Assembly: GCA_002633085.1 (NCBI GenBank)
Contig: NSIV01000002.1
Span: 355,602 to 419,601 of the forward strand
Origin: Curvibacter sp. PD_MW3
GTDB taxonomy: Bacteria > Pseudomonadota > Gammaproteobacteria > Burkholderiales > Burkholderiaceae_C
Direction: 5' to 3'
DNA length: 64,000 nt
The notes under the pieces were generated by a model. That model was given only the letters and a program-made list of their open reading frames with translations. It was not told the origin of the DNA and did no database searches. Each line of letters begins with the position of its first letter. The first letter of the stretch is position 1. The position numbers and the translations under genes were made by a program. This document shows positions 35,994-44,019 of the stretch, piece by piece.

Positions 35994-38360
35994 CTACTTC
36001 TTACGCAGCTCAGCCCCAGCAGCAGCCGACCCTTGCATGGATATAGATCCGGATCGCTGCACGTGCAGAAACAGTGAATTGATCTTGCCCTCCGCACCCT
36101 GGCCGATAGATCCACTCATGTCCCCAGCGCCCAAGAAAGAAATGATCCGATCCGCAATAGTTGTTACGAGATCAAAGCAACCCTGGATGAGAATCACGTT
36201 CATCACGGCATAGATCGCCAAAAGGCCAATGATTGAAGCTAACCCAGTGACTGAGTTGCCCTGAACATTTGCCATGGCGGGTAGGTAAAGATGAGCGAGG
36301 ATCGTCCCCAATGCGATCGCCAGCGCGCTCGCGATGAAGAACGCCATGACCATGATTGCCGGCCGTACCAGGGTGTTAAGGAAGAACAAGTAGCCTCGGC
36401 CCGTACGCTGACCCATGCCTTCGCCATCAGTATCCAAGTGGGACATCGAATGGAGCGGCATTGCAATCAATCCCTCCAGAAAGCTGGCCGCATATGTCAA
36501 CAGCCCACCGAACCAAACCAAAAACGGAAGCATGGGGATGTAGACGGACATAAAGGCACCAAGGGCCAGGAGACCCCAGCCCATGGGGATTGCATAAGTA
36601 GCCGCGGATTCAGCAAGGCCTGCGGCTGTCTGCGCAGCGCCGCCGGCAGCAGCAACACCAGCAGCGCCGGGAATGCCAACAGCAGCGCCAGCAGTTCCAA
36701 TCCACTTCGTCGCTGATGCGGCAACCCAGCCAGCCTTTGCAGCCGCCTTTTCAAGCATGAAGTTGGACGCTACAAGAGTCGAGCCAACTGTCATCACGTA
36801 ATCGCCGAGGTTTTTGAAGGCGGAGATAGGGTTCACGAGCCCAACCTCACCAGTCCCAACACCAAAAAAGACAGCCCCAGAAGCAGCGCTCCCACCGCCG
36901 CTTCCTCGCATCGTGCCGCCGATGATCTGGCTCACGATTGCTTGGCCGAGAGAACAATTGCCTGTCTGTGTCCCGATCTCTTTGCTGAGGATCGGTTTGT
37001 CTTTGCAGACGTCTTTTAGCGTCTCAGTCAAAACAGCATCGGCTTGGTTTGTTCCTGAGACCTCTGCTCGCGTGGCGTGGGCGCGCTCAAGCTGTCGCTC
37101 AAGCCGTCTCATGTCCTCCGAGACAGGACGTGTCAACGCTTCAGTAGGAGGCTGTGAATAGAGCTTGATACCAGACACGGCATCAGCAAGAGCCGCATTC
37201 GCTTCGGCAAACGTGCTGTGCCAGGCCCCAGCACCAAACCACCCAGTCTCTCGCATCCGGGCCTGAGCTTCGAGAGTTATGGAACTGCCGGAGTTCTCCA
37301 GTGAAGTCTCGATCAGCTTGCGAAGATCTCCGATGTACTGGCTTGCAATAGTCTCCAGCTGAGCTGTATCAAGCACAAATTCGAGATGCACACTGCTGGC
37401 TTTCCAGACTTGAATCGAAAGGAAATAGGCTTCAGCCCAAGGACGGACAAGTTCATTTGCAGCGAGCAGCTTCTGAGCTGCCGCAACTGCAACTCCGTTG
37501 CGGATCGCGTTGTAATCAACGGACTGAACACGGAATGATGTCGCCGAGTCTGCTCCTCGCGTGCGCTCAAGCATGACACCAACCGATCCGCACACCTCAG
37601 GGTTATCCAGAGTTCCATATCGCAGCTTGATTCCATTGGCACTGATTTCTGGTCGGAATGTGACTTGAAATTCGCTGGTGTCTGGGATTTGCATATTGCA
37701 GTTGCAATCCTGAGCGTCTTTCACATATTCAGCGGCTTCATTGCGATGCGACAGCAAGCAGACGTTAGATCTGAACATGGACTCAACGGTATTCACTACT
37801 TGTGACGGCCGTACAACCGGCGCGCCAGTGATCGAACTGGTGCCGACAAGCTGGCTTAGCTGAGGGTCACTGACTGCCCCCAAATAGATGGTATTTGCGA
37901 TCCCGATCCCCAGCATCGCAGTCCACATCAGAAGGCCCTGAGACAGCGTGAAACCGCCAAGAATCGGCGCCATTCCTGAAATCCCTGTTACAACCCGGAT
38001 TGGGTACCAAGTTGAATTGATTCTCTTCCCCATCGCCTGCCCATCTTGGGCTGTACCGAGGACGCCTGAGATAACTCCATAAAAGAGCCAGGCCACGCCG
38101 ACGATAAATATCGCCCCATTGAAGAACAGGAGCATCTTCGAGAGCAATGTTGTTGCAGCGCCCAAGTTCTCAAAAGGGGCCTTCGCGAATCCCCCCAGGA
38201 TCGACTGCCACATGCGCACGGACCAGTCAGTCGATGGTGTTGCATTTATGTACTGAGTTAGGTCGCCAGGCTGAGCCTGGGCTACTGCCAAACTGCTGCT
38301 CAGAAATAGGGCCAGGAGCAGAAGTGAGCGTTTGAGATACATTTGCCGACTCCTTGTCAT
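35994..38360 (-). CDS. DotA/TraY-family conjugation membrane protein
   Basis: This 788-residue protein matches DotA (Dot/Icm) and TraY (IncI plasmids). It has a signal peptide after an ATG at 38342 (or uses the ATG at 38360, chosen for its ATGA overlap), several membrane segments at about 70-165, a large periplasmic domain (about 180-480) with multiple cysteines, and a C-terminal membrane cluster (about 575-745). DotA/TraY forms part of the inner-membrane channel of I-type secretion systems. No other channel gene is in the island, so it may be swapped into a helper system. It is the last gene of the overlapping mobilization operon. Confidence 0.85.
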   Translation of the reverse strand: MTRSRQMYLKRSLLLLALFLSSSLAVAQAQPGDLTQYINATPSTDWSVRMWQSILGGFAKAPFENLGAATTLLSKMLLFFNGAIFIVGVAWLFYGVISGVLGTAQDGQAMGKRINSTWYPIRVVTGISGMAPILGGFTLSQGLLMWTAMLGIGIANTIYLGAVSDPQLSQLVGTSSITGAPVVRPSQVVNTVESMFRSNVCLLSHRNEAAEYVKDAQDCNCNMQIPDTSEFQVTFRPEISANGIKLRYGTLDNPEVCGSVGVMLERTRGADSATSFRVQSVDYNAIRNGVAVAAAQKLLAANELVRPWAEAYFLSIQVWKASSVHLEFVLDTAQLETIASQYIGDLRKLIETSLENSGSSITLEAQARMRETGWFGAGAWHSTFAEANAALADAVSGIKLYSQPPTEALTRPVSEDMRRLERQLERAHATRAEVSGTNQADAVLTETLKDVCKDKPILSKEIGTQTGNCSLGQAIVSQIIGGTMRGSGGGSAASGAVFFGVGTGEVGLVNPISAFKNLGDYVMTVGSTLVASNFMLEKAAAKAGWVAASATKWIGTAGAAVGIPGAAGVAAAGGAAQTAAGLAESAATYAIPMGWGLLALGAFMSVYIPMLPFLVWFGGLLTYAASFLEGLIAMPLHSMSHLDTDGEGMGQRTGRGYLFFLNTLVRPAIMVMAFFIASALAIALGTILAHLYLPAMANVQGNSVTGLASIIGLLAIYAVMNVILIQGCFDLVTTIADRIISFLGAGDMSGSIGQGAEGKINSLFLHVQRSGSISMQGSAAAGAELRKK

Positions 38361-38776
38361 TCGCCGCGCGCGCGCTCGTACCGACTCAGCTCTGAGCCGC
38401 CAAAGTCAACTTTCTCTGGAGAGTTGCCAGTCTTGACGCACCAGGCCTGCCAGCTCTTCTCTGCGATGACCAGCATCCGCTGCAGGATCTGGATTTGCGA
38501 TCCGTCCGGGTTTCTTGACTTGTGGGCGGCAAGCAGCTTTGCACGTGTCACGACAAGCACGCCTCGTGGGCCAAGCTTGCGCCCCTCGGAGTCGTACATC
38601 GGCACCAGAACATCCGTTGTCTCCTCTGACTCTTGAGCCTGAGCAGCCTGTGCCACAGCCATTGCGGCGACGATTTCGGCTGCATTAGGAGAGGCATCAG
38701 CCTGGGCTGGTGTCGTAAATGACTCTTGAGGGCACGGATCTAAGAAATCGAGCAGGTTGTCGTGCAGCGAGCTCAT
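38357..38776 (-). CDS. Hypothetical small protein in the mobilization operon
   Basis: This 139-residue soluble protein overlaps both neighbours by four bases (relaxase stop and DotA/TraY start). The N-terminal half is Ala/Gln/Glu-rich; the C-terminal half has VLVVTRAKLLAAHKSRNPDG and WQAWCVKTGNSPEKVDF. No family recognised. The coupling suggests a stoichiometric role with the relaxase or the membrane protein. Confidence 0.65.
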   Translation of the reverse strand: MSSLHDNLLDFLDPCPQESFTTPAQADASPNAAEIVAAMAVAQAAQAQESEETTDVLVPMYDSEGRKLGPRGVLVVTRAKLLAAHKSRNPDGSQIQILQRMLVIAEKSWQAWCVKTGNSPEKVDFGGSELSRYERARGE

Positions 38777-40977
38777 GACTGGCGCTCCTTCTGGCGACGC
38801 TCATCACGCTCAATCTGCATTTGCTCAAGCTCGTTAATTCGCTGCTGGATCTGCTCGATTTCCTTGTCTCGGCCGGCCGGGTATTTCTTCGCATATCCCA
38901 GGCGCTCATCCAGATATTCCAGCTCTCGTCGATGAATGAAATCGTCGTACCCCTCATCGCGCTGGATGGCATCTGTGGCGCGCCAGGTCTGGTACTTGAC
39001 CTCATCGGCAGGACCAAATCCCAGCCGGTCGAGTTGCTTGAAGACGTTCTGGTGCTCGACTCCATTCGAGCCGAACTGCTTGCCGATATAGTCGGCACGG
39101 TCACGTAGCCAGCGGATCGTGATCTCGCGCATGGTGTCGCGGTCGCGCAGGGCATCGGACGAGTGCTTCTCCGCGTCAGCGCTGGATACAGTCGCCGAAG
39201 CGGCTGACGGGTTGTCGGCTTTCTCGGCCGTCCAGGCGTTGCGGTGGACTTGTTTCTCGACTTGCTTTCCTTCGGCGGTGCGTTCCTGAATGGTCACCTG
39301 CTGCCTGCCAGCGCGCTCCAGAGTCACCAGATCTCCACGATGAGCATCGATTTCGGAGAGCGCGCGTTGGATATCCACGCCCCAGACTTCGGTCTCTTTG
39401 CCATCGGCCAGACGCAAGCGGGCAAAGAAGCTTTCCTTGGCGCCCTCTTTGTGCTGGTAGGGTGCCGGGCCATACTCAAGAAGCTTGCTCCACGAGCCAG
39501 TCTCTACATGCTCGGCGAGAGTATTGAGATCACCCTCAGCTGCAGCCATAGCAGCAAGGGCCCCGGCGTGGCCAGGCTCGCCCACATTCGGGATTCGGCC
39601 TGGCTGGAATCGCCCAGTCATTTCGTTGAAGCGCCCCAGAGATTGGGTCGGCGCTCCGTGGGTAACTTCCTTTCGGCCGAGAAGCATATTGATCATCCTG
39701 ATCAATGCACGCACCAGGGCCTTGATCGCTTCGATGGGAAGGAGAAGCGACTGGGCCAGTAGTTCGCCAAGGCTCGCGGCAGCTGTGTTGTGCTTTGCGA
39801 TAGACCTTGCCCGCGGCGACGATTCGCCATATTCGGCGGTTTCGGTTTTCCCTGGCGCCGGAGCAAAGGAATGTTTTAGGCCGCGCTCCAGCAGCCCTTG
39901 GGCCTTGTAGCCGTCGCCCAGGCCGGACCCGGAGATCCAGTTTCCCTCGTGCGAAAACTTGACGCCGGCGACAGCGCCGCCGCGCTCTGTGAGCACAACG
40001 TCGACGCCTGCCAAGACGAGCCCAGAGCGCAACTCTTCGATGGTGTAGCCCTGGCCCTGGCGGGACTCGATGAACTCATCGATCGCGCGCTTGATGTGTT
40101 CCTTGCTCATCGTCTTTCCTTCCTTCTTGAGTAGCTTTTCAAACTTTTTCTCTTCGACTGCCTGTCGCTTTTTCTCTCGCTTTGGTGTCCGGTCATGAGT
40201 CAGGAGACCGAACTCCTTTTCGATTTCCGCTGTGGCCTGAATGGCGCGCTTTGCGCTGAACTCCCGGTTCCAGACCTGGCCATCCCCGAGGCTTCTGAGA
40301 TAAGCCAAATGGCAGTGCTGCATGGTCGTGTCGTCGTGTAGATATGCCGTCCAAGCGGCATCCAACGGCACGCCCATCTTCTGCAGGAACGCCTCCACCA
40401 TCGGCTTCCACTCCTCGGTCGTCTTGCGTCCGTCCCCGGCTTGCAGCGACAAGCTGTAGTGCATGACGGGCGCCTTTATGTCGGGCCTGGCTGCACGAAA
40501 CGGAGCCGCCTGGCGTGCCATTTCCTGCGGGGTTCCCTGCAGCGTTCCTCCGATGAACACACCACGGATCTCGCGCTTTCCGAACGACTTCTTGACTACA
40601 TTGCTCCATGACTCTTTGCCTCCTGCTCGGCGATTGAGATCACCTGGCCGTCGCAGGCCAGAAGGGGTTGTGGCTGATCGCTGCTCCAGCTTTCCAAGTG
40701 CATCAGCCGGCAGTAGCATCGAAGGACTGGCTCCGATACGTGCCACACCGCCGCGGGACAAGCTGCGCACACCGGCAAGGGATTGGGGAGCTTGTCCTCG
40801 GCCAGGGACAGGAGCACCGGGCTGCTGATTTGAGAGTTCGATTCGTCTGTCATAGGGGTCCTTGGGGACGGTGCTTTCGAGCTGGTAGTTAGATTCGTTA
40901 GCTGCGTCTTTCTTGTCGTAAACGACGTACTCAAGCAAGCCGCGAAGTCCGGTTCCGACTCGCTCTTCTGCGATCAC
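38773..40977 (-). CDS. Relaxase (MobA/VirD2-like)
   Basis: This 734-residue protein (GTG start at 40977 overlapping the upstream stop as GTGA) has an N-terminal tyrosine region (LEYVVYDKKD, residues 15-24), a YSLSL segment near 173 and the metal-binding triad in AYLHDDTTMQHCHLAYLRS (about 210-228). A basic helical linker follows, and a C-terminal beta domain (LADGKETEVWGVDIQRAL near 530) of the kind seen in plasmid relaxases. It nicks the transfer origin and leads the DNA into a recipient. The candidate origin lies upstream at 41620-41830. C-terminal 100 residues are charged coiled coil. Confidence 0.88.
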   Translation of the reverse strand: MIAEERVGTGLRGLLEYVVYDKKDAANESNYQLESTVPKDPYDRRIELSNQQPGAPVPGRGQAPQSLAGVRSLSRGGVARIGASPSMLLPADALGKLEQRSATTPSGLRRPGDLNRRAGGKESWSNVVKKSFGKREIRGVFIGGTLQGTPQEMARQAAPFRAARPDIKAPVMHYSLSLQAGDGRKTTEEWKPMVEAFLQKMGVPLDAAWTAYLHDDTTMQHCHLAYLRSLGDGQVWNREFSAKRAIQATAEIEKEFGLLTHDRTPKREKKRQAVEEKKFEKLLKKEGKTMSKEHIKRAIDEFIESRQGQGYTIEELRSGLVLAGVDVVLTERGGAVAGVKFSHEGNWISGSGLGDGYKAQGLLERGLKHSFAPAPGKTETAEYGESSPRARSIAKHNTAAASLGELLAQSLLLPIEAIKALVRALIRMINMLLGRKEVTHGAPTQSLGRFNEMTGRFQPGRIPNVGEPGHAGALAAMAAAEGDLNTLAEHVETGSWSKLLEYGPAPYQHKEGAKESFFARLRLADGKETEVWGVDIQRALSEIDAHRGDLVTLERAGRQQVTIQERTAEGKQVEKQVHRNAWTAEKADNPSAASATVSSADAEKHSSDALRDRDTMREITIRWLRDRADYIGKQFGSNGVEHQNVFKQLDRLGFGPADEVKYQTWRATDAIQRDEGYDDFIHRRELEYLDERLGYAKKYPAGRDKEIEQIQQRINELEQMQIERDERRQKERQS

Positions 40978-41144
40978 TTCTTTCTCGCCCCGATGGGTTT
41001 GGTGACGGTCTTTCTGCCGCTGACGATGTGCACGTGCGAGGACTTGCCGCTGGTGTGTAGGATGACTAGAGGTGCGGCGTTTGTGTTGTGCAGGTAGCCC
41101 AGCATTCCGGCGAGACCGCGGCCAATTGTTGTCTTGACGATCAT
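40974..41144 (-). CDS. 56-aa ORF between mobilization genes
   Basis: The frame starts at an ATG overlapping the upstream gene's stop (ATGA at 41141-41144) and its own TGA overlaps the relaxase GTG (GTGA at 40974-40977). The product (MIVKTTIGRGLAGMLGYL, then SSHVHIVSGRKTV) is small and basic. Double four-base overlap with the same pattern as the rest of the operon is strong evidence for translation. It may be a relaxosome accessory factor. Confidence 0.7.
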   Translation of the reverse strand: MIVKTTIGRGLAGMLGYLHNTNAAPLVILHTSGKSSHVHIVSGRKTVTKPIGARKK

Positions 41145-41590
41145 TTCTTTGCTCCTTGGGTTGACGATTTAGAGGTTGGAATAACGGACAACAAGCCGTC
41201 GCGGATTTGGTGAGCGATGCGGATGAGCTCGTCGAAGTTGTCGCTTAGGACTTTCCACTTCATGTCCTCATGCGGATAGGCGATCTGCAGCCGATCAGCC
41301 TCGTGCTTGATCTGGTGCATGTTGCTCATTGGCCCTTGCGCGAGCTCGGCCCAGACTTCGCGATTCACCTCGGGAAACTGCGGCGCCGGGGCAGGTGGAT
41401 CCTGTTCCAGTCCTGCCTGGTGGAGCCACACTGCGCGCGGAATGTCGCCTCTCAGTTGGTCGAGCTTTCCCAGGTTCTCTGCGTTAAAGCGGACGGGGAC
41501 GAGGTTGAGCTTGAGCTCTTTTAGGGGCTTCGGTTTGGGGCCATACCCGCGTGCGCGCTTGTTCGTTGTGGTGCTCGTTGTCGAGGTCAT
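41141..41590 (-). CDS. Relaxosome accessory protein (NikA/MobC-like)
   Basis: This 149-residue protein starts with a basic, Thr-rich tail (STTTNKRARGYGPKPKP) and continues with LVPVRFNAENLGKLDQLRGDIPRAVWLHQA, which looks like a ribbon-helix-helix DNA-binding unit found in relaxosome proteins such as NikA. The C-terminal half is helical. It would bind near the transfer origin and recruit the relaxase encoded two genes downstream. It is the first gene of the leftward overlapping operon; the direct repeats upstream are likely binding sites. Confidence 0.7.
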   Translation of the reverse strand: MTSTTSTTTNKRARGYGPKPKPLKELKLNLVPVRFNAENLGKLDQLRGDIPRAVWLHQAGLEQDPPAPAPQFPEVNREVWAELAQGPMSNMHQIKHEADRLQIAYPHEDMKWKVLSDNFDELIRIAHQIRDGLLSVIPTSKSSTQGAKK

Positions 41591-41681
41591 TTCGTTTCAG
41601 CAAATCCATCGCGATCACATCCATCGGGGTCTAATCCCCATCCCCCGCCACAGGGCGGGGCAAGGGAACCAGGGGTGCCAC

Positions 41682-41748
41682 GAGTCGAAGACTCGGGACA
41701 TCTCTGGTTCATCACGGGATATCTCAAGTCGAAGACTTGGGATATCTC
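41682..41748. repeat. 23-base direct repeats with internal palindromes
   Basis: The two units share AGTCGAAGACT and GGGA.ATCTC and differ at three positions. GGGACATCTC or GGGATATCTC occurs at 41695, 41716 and 41739, spaced 21-23 bases, about two helical turns. Confidence 0.75.
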
Positions 41749-41800
41749 GGGATACACCTTGATCTCTGCCGGTATCGTCGTCCCTGATGGTGCTGAGTGC

Positions 41801-41830
41801 CGTGACACAACGTGACCGAACGTGACACAT
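41801..41830. repeat. Three tandem 10-base units (CGTGAC)
   Basis: CGTGACacaa, CGTGACcgaa and CGTGACacat occur one helical turn apart. Related GTGAC words occur before the TrfA-like gene at about 45015-45038. Confidence 0.7.
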
Positions 41831-41917
41831 CGATAGGAATTGATCGGGAGGGATGCACACTTATCAGCACGGTCTTCGCACGTTGCGCGACCAAACAACC
41901 GACAGGAGTCCGACCAG

Positions 41918-42241
41918 ATGAATGACCACCTCAACGCCACCACGCACTCCAGCGGCACACCAGCCGTCCTCACGCTCAAGGACATCGAACGGATCGAGAA
42001 AACGATCAGCTCTGCGCCAGTTCCAGCACGTCCGCTGACCACGGCTGATGCACTGGTTTCGCTCGCCCCGGCGATGAGCAAGGCACGTGATCGCGGACAT
42101 ACTCTCGCCAGCCTGGTGCAACTCTGCGAGGCGCAGGGCCTGCACGTGAGTGAGCGACAGCTGAGCCGCGCGATCAGCACTGCACGCGCTAGCAAGCCCG
42201 CCAGGAAAAAACCAGCCTCCGGCGCTCCATCTGCCACCTGA
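41918..42241 (+). CDS. Small protein with C-terminal helix-turn-helix-like region
   Basis: The protein has 107 residues from the ATG at 41918, with a CAGGAG site 9 bases upstream. The N-terminal half is polar; the C-terminal half (LASLVQLCEAQGLHVSERQLSRAISTA) looks like a DNA-binding helix pair, followed by a basic tail (ASKPARKKPA). It is transcribed away from the mobilization operon across the repeat region and may regulate it. A longer start at 41840 lacks a ribosome site. Confidence 0.6.
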   Translation: MNDHLNATTHSSGTPAVLTLKDIERIEKTISSAPVPARPLTTADALVSLAPAMSKARDRGHTLASLVQLCEAQGLHVSERQLSRAISTARASKPARKKPASGAPSAT

Positions 42242-42250
42242 TCGATACCC

Positions 42251-42289
42251 AAAAAGCGCAACGCCCGGTCATACCGGGCGTTGCTGTTT
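42251..42289. terminator. Terminator between convergent genes
   Basis: GCAACGCCCGGT (42258-42269) and ACCGGGCGTTGC (42273-42284) form a 12-base stem with a CAT loop and flanking A and T runs. Confidence 0.85.
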
Positions 42290-42306
42290 GTGCACGGACT
42301 TGACCG

Positions 42307-43254
42307 TCAATCAGTCGTGCTCAATGACCGGATGAGCCGCGACGCGGTCTTCTGACCGCACCCCATGTACTGCATCACGCCTCGCACACTGGACCTGCAC
42401 TCCCCCCGCGCGATGGCCGACCGCAGATCGGCCAGCTCATCGACCACAACCACGCCACCGCTCGCGCCAGAGTCATGCCCTGGACCCGACATGATTGGCA
42501 CCAGGGCGTTGACCACTTGTTGGACAACAGTCGGCGCAGGTTCGCGCACAGGCTGCGTCGCCTCTTCATCGTCGTCATCGCCGCTTAGTGCGGCTGACCA
42601 AAGCAACGCGCCAAGCACCTCGATCAACAGAGCCGCAACCACGCTCATGACCAACTGAATGTCGATCCGGCCGCCGGCCTCTGACTGCGTACTCCCCACG
42701 TACTCGCCCGTAGTCGACCGAGTACGGGGTGTATCCGAGGTGTACCCAGCTACCGAGACCAAGCGATCCCTCAGTCCAGCTGCACGCCGGGCCTCCGACA
42801 GCTCCAGCGCCAGTACCTCGCGCCGGTCCGGGTCAGTGGTGCGCGCCAGCTGAGCCGCGACGGCCGCCACCGGGCGCGCCTTGATCGTGCCAAGGGCTTG
42901 CTCGATGGCTAACCGCTGCTGCGCCACGGCAAGCGCAGCAGCGCTGCCAGCCTGGCGCGCCTCGGCCGCCGACTCGGCGGCACGGTAGAACCATGATGCG
43001 TGCCCGAAGCCCGCCAGGGCAAGGCACAAGACCCACACCGGCCACAAGACAAGCGGATGACGCACGCGTAGCAGCGTTGGCAGCAGGTGGACTGCCATGA
43101 CGATAACCACGCTGAGCGAGGCCAGCAACACACGGTCATGGTCGGTCGTGGCGCGCTGCATGGCGCTGGAGATGGCCATCGAAATGGCCAAAGATGAGAC
43201 GGCCAGAGCGGCGGCAAAGGTGATGATCTGGCGAACGTGTTTATGCATTTTCAT
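42307..43254 (-). CDS. Hypothetical membrane protein with coiled coil
   Basis: The protein has 315 residues from the ATG at 43254, which has a GAGGAAACC site. Membrane segments lie at about 11-30, 42-62 and 70-90, then a coiled coil (RAAESAAEARQAGSAAALAV, 95-180), another membrane segment near 205-225, an acidic stretch (SGDDDDEE) and a C-terminal helix pair (MQYMGCGQKTASRLIRSL). Not recognised as a known family. It lies between the transfer control region and the replication origin and may serve in stability or replication control. Confidence 0.55.
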   Translation of the reverse strand: MKMHKHVRQIITFAAALAVSSLAISMAISSAMQRATTDHDRVLLASLSVVIVMAVHLLPTLLRVRHPLVLWPVWVLCLALAGFGHASWFYRAAESAAEARQAGSAAALAVAQQRLAIEQALGTIKARPVAAVAAQLARTTDPDRREVLALELSEARRAAGLRDRLVSVAGYTSDTPRTRSTTGEYVGSTQSEAGGRIDIQLVMSVVAALLIEVLGALLWSAALSGDDDDEEATQPVREPAPTVVQQVVNALVPIMSGPGHDSGASGGVVVVDELADLRSAIARGECRSSVRGVMQYMGCGQKTASRLIRSLSTTD

Positions 43255-43824
43255 CTCAGGTTTCCTCAAGATCTATCCCGCAAGAAATAAGCCTCCCCTG
43301 CCTGCCTGGCGCCCGCGCGCCAGGTGCTCGACTCGCTCCCCAGCCGCAAGCGGCCGGGTCCCCAGTCGTCTCGCATCGCTGCGCGACCAAGACGGCAGTG
43401 GCGGCCAGCTTGGCAGTGAGGAGGCAGACCCCAGCCGGGCTGCGCCACTAATCCAGACATGCCAGCAAACACGGCTAATCGGCTCCAAAATCGGATTTCT
43501 ACGGCCGGGAAGGCAATGGGCCCACCGTGGCAGAGATCGGCCCTCAAAAACGGTGTTGGCACGTTGGCCCTGGCCCGTGCTGCATGACCGGTGGGCTTAA
43601 AGCCACGAGTCCATGCACCACTTGCCAAGGTGCTGATGGATGCATCTGGGCCTTCCAGGGAATTGGCGGCTAGCTGGAGAAAGTGGCCTGCCTCCTCACT
43701 GCCAAGCGGCTGTTGGCTGTTCTGGGGTCTTGGCCTACCCGTGTCTAGCTGGGCCAGAAGCGCGCAGCGCGCCACTGGCCCCGAAGTCCATCGTGGCCAT
43801 TTCAAGCGCGAAGGCGCTGGACAC

Positions 43825-43841
43825 TTGTCCACATATCCACA
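43825..43841 (+). promoter_or_regulatory. Two DnaA-box-like sites
   Basis: TTGTCCACA (43825-43833) and ATATCCACA (43833-43841) each match the DnaA consensus TTATCCACA at eight of nine positions and sit beside the AT-rich tract and iterons. Confidence 0.6.
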
Positions 43842-43899
43842 GCGGGCTCTCGCGCCCGCGGAGCCCAAAAATAGCCCAAAAATAGCCATACATATTAGG

Positions 43900-44006
43900 G
43901 GTGTGCGTCGCGGCGTTCCTCGGTGTGCGTCGCGGCGCTTCTGGGTGTGCGTCGCGGCGGTACTCCATGGTGTGCGTCGCGGCGCTCTTCGGTGGCCATC
44001 GCGGCG
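43900..44006 (+). repeat. Five iterons, predicted TrfA-like binding sites
   Basis: GGTGTGCGTCGCGGCG occurs exactly at 43900, 43922, 43944 and 43969, and a degenerate copy lies at 43991. Spacing is 22, 22, 25 and 22 bases, close to two helical turns. The array ends 13 bases before the stop of the initiator gene. Confidence 0.88.
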
Positions 44007-44019
44007 CTCCGTAGCAGGT

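Larger units (their letters stand above)
41591..41917. other. Divergent control region, candidate transfer origin
   Basis: The gap between the divergent mobilization genes contains two 23-base direct repeats with internal palindromes (41682-41704, 41726-41748), a third half-copy at 41716-41725 and three 10-base tandem units starting CGTGAC at 41801, 41811 and 41821. This density of repeats fits an origin of transfer and operator sites. No nic site was recognised with certainty. Confidence 0.6.
43255..44019. other. Replication-origin region
   Basis: No gene is supported (an 825-base open frame here is built on the iterons and is rejected). The stretch holds, in order, an inverted repeat with arms near 43389-43428 and 43687-43735, two DnaA-like boxes (43825-43841), an AT-rich tract with a repeated GCCCAAAAATA (43864-43896) and five iterons (43900-44006), directly downstream of a TrfA-like initiator gene. 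This is the layout of an iteron plasmid origin. Confidence 0.75.

Noticed and set aside
41587..42261. 224-codon minus-strand frame over the mobilization control region
   Set aside because: It crosses the repeat region and the opposite gene, with no ribosome site or domain.
43900..44006. Possible CRISPR array
   Set aside because: The spacing between repeats is only 6-9 bases, far too short for spacers; iterons next to a replication initiator explain it.
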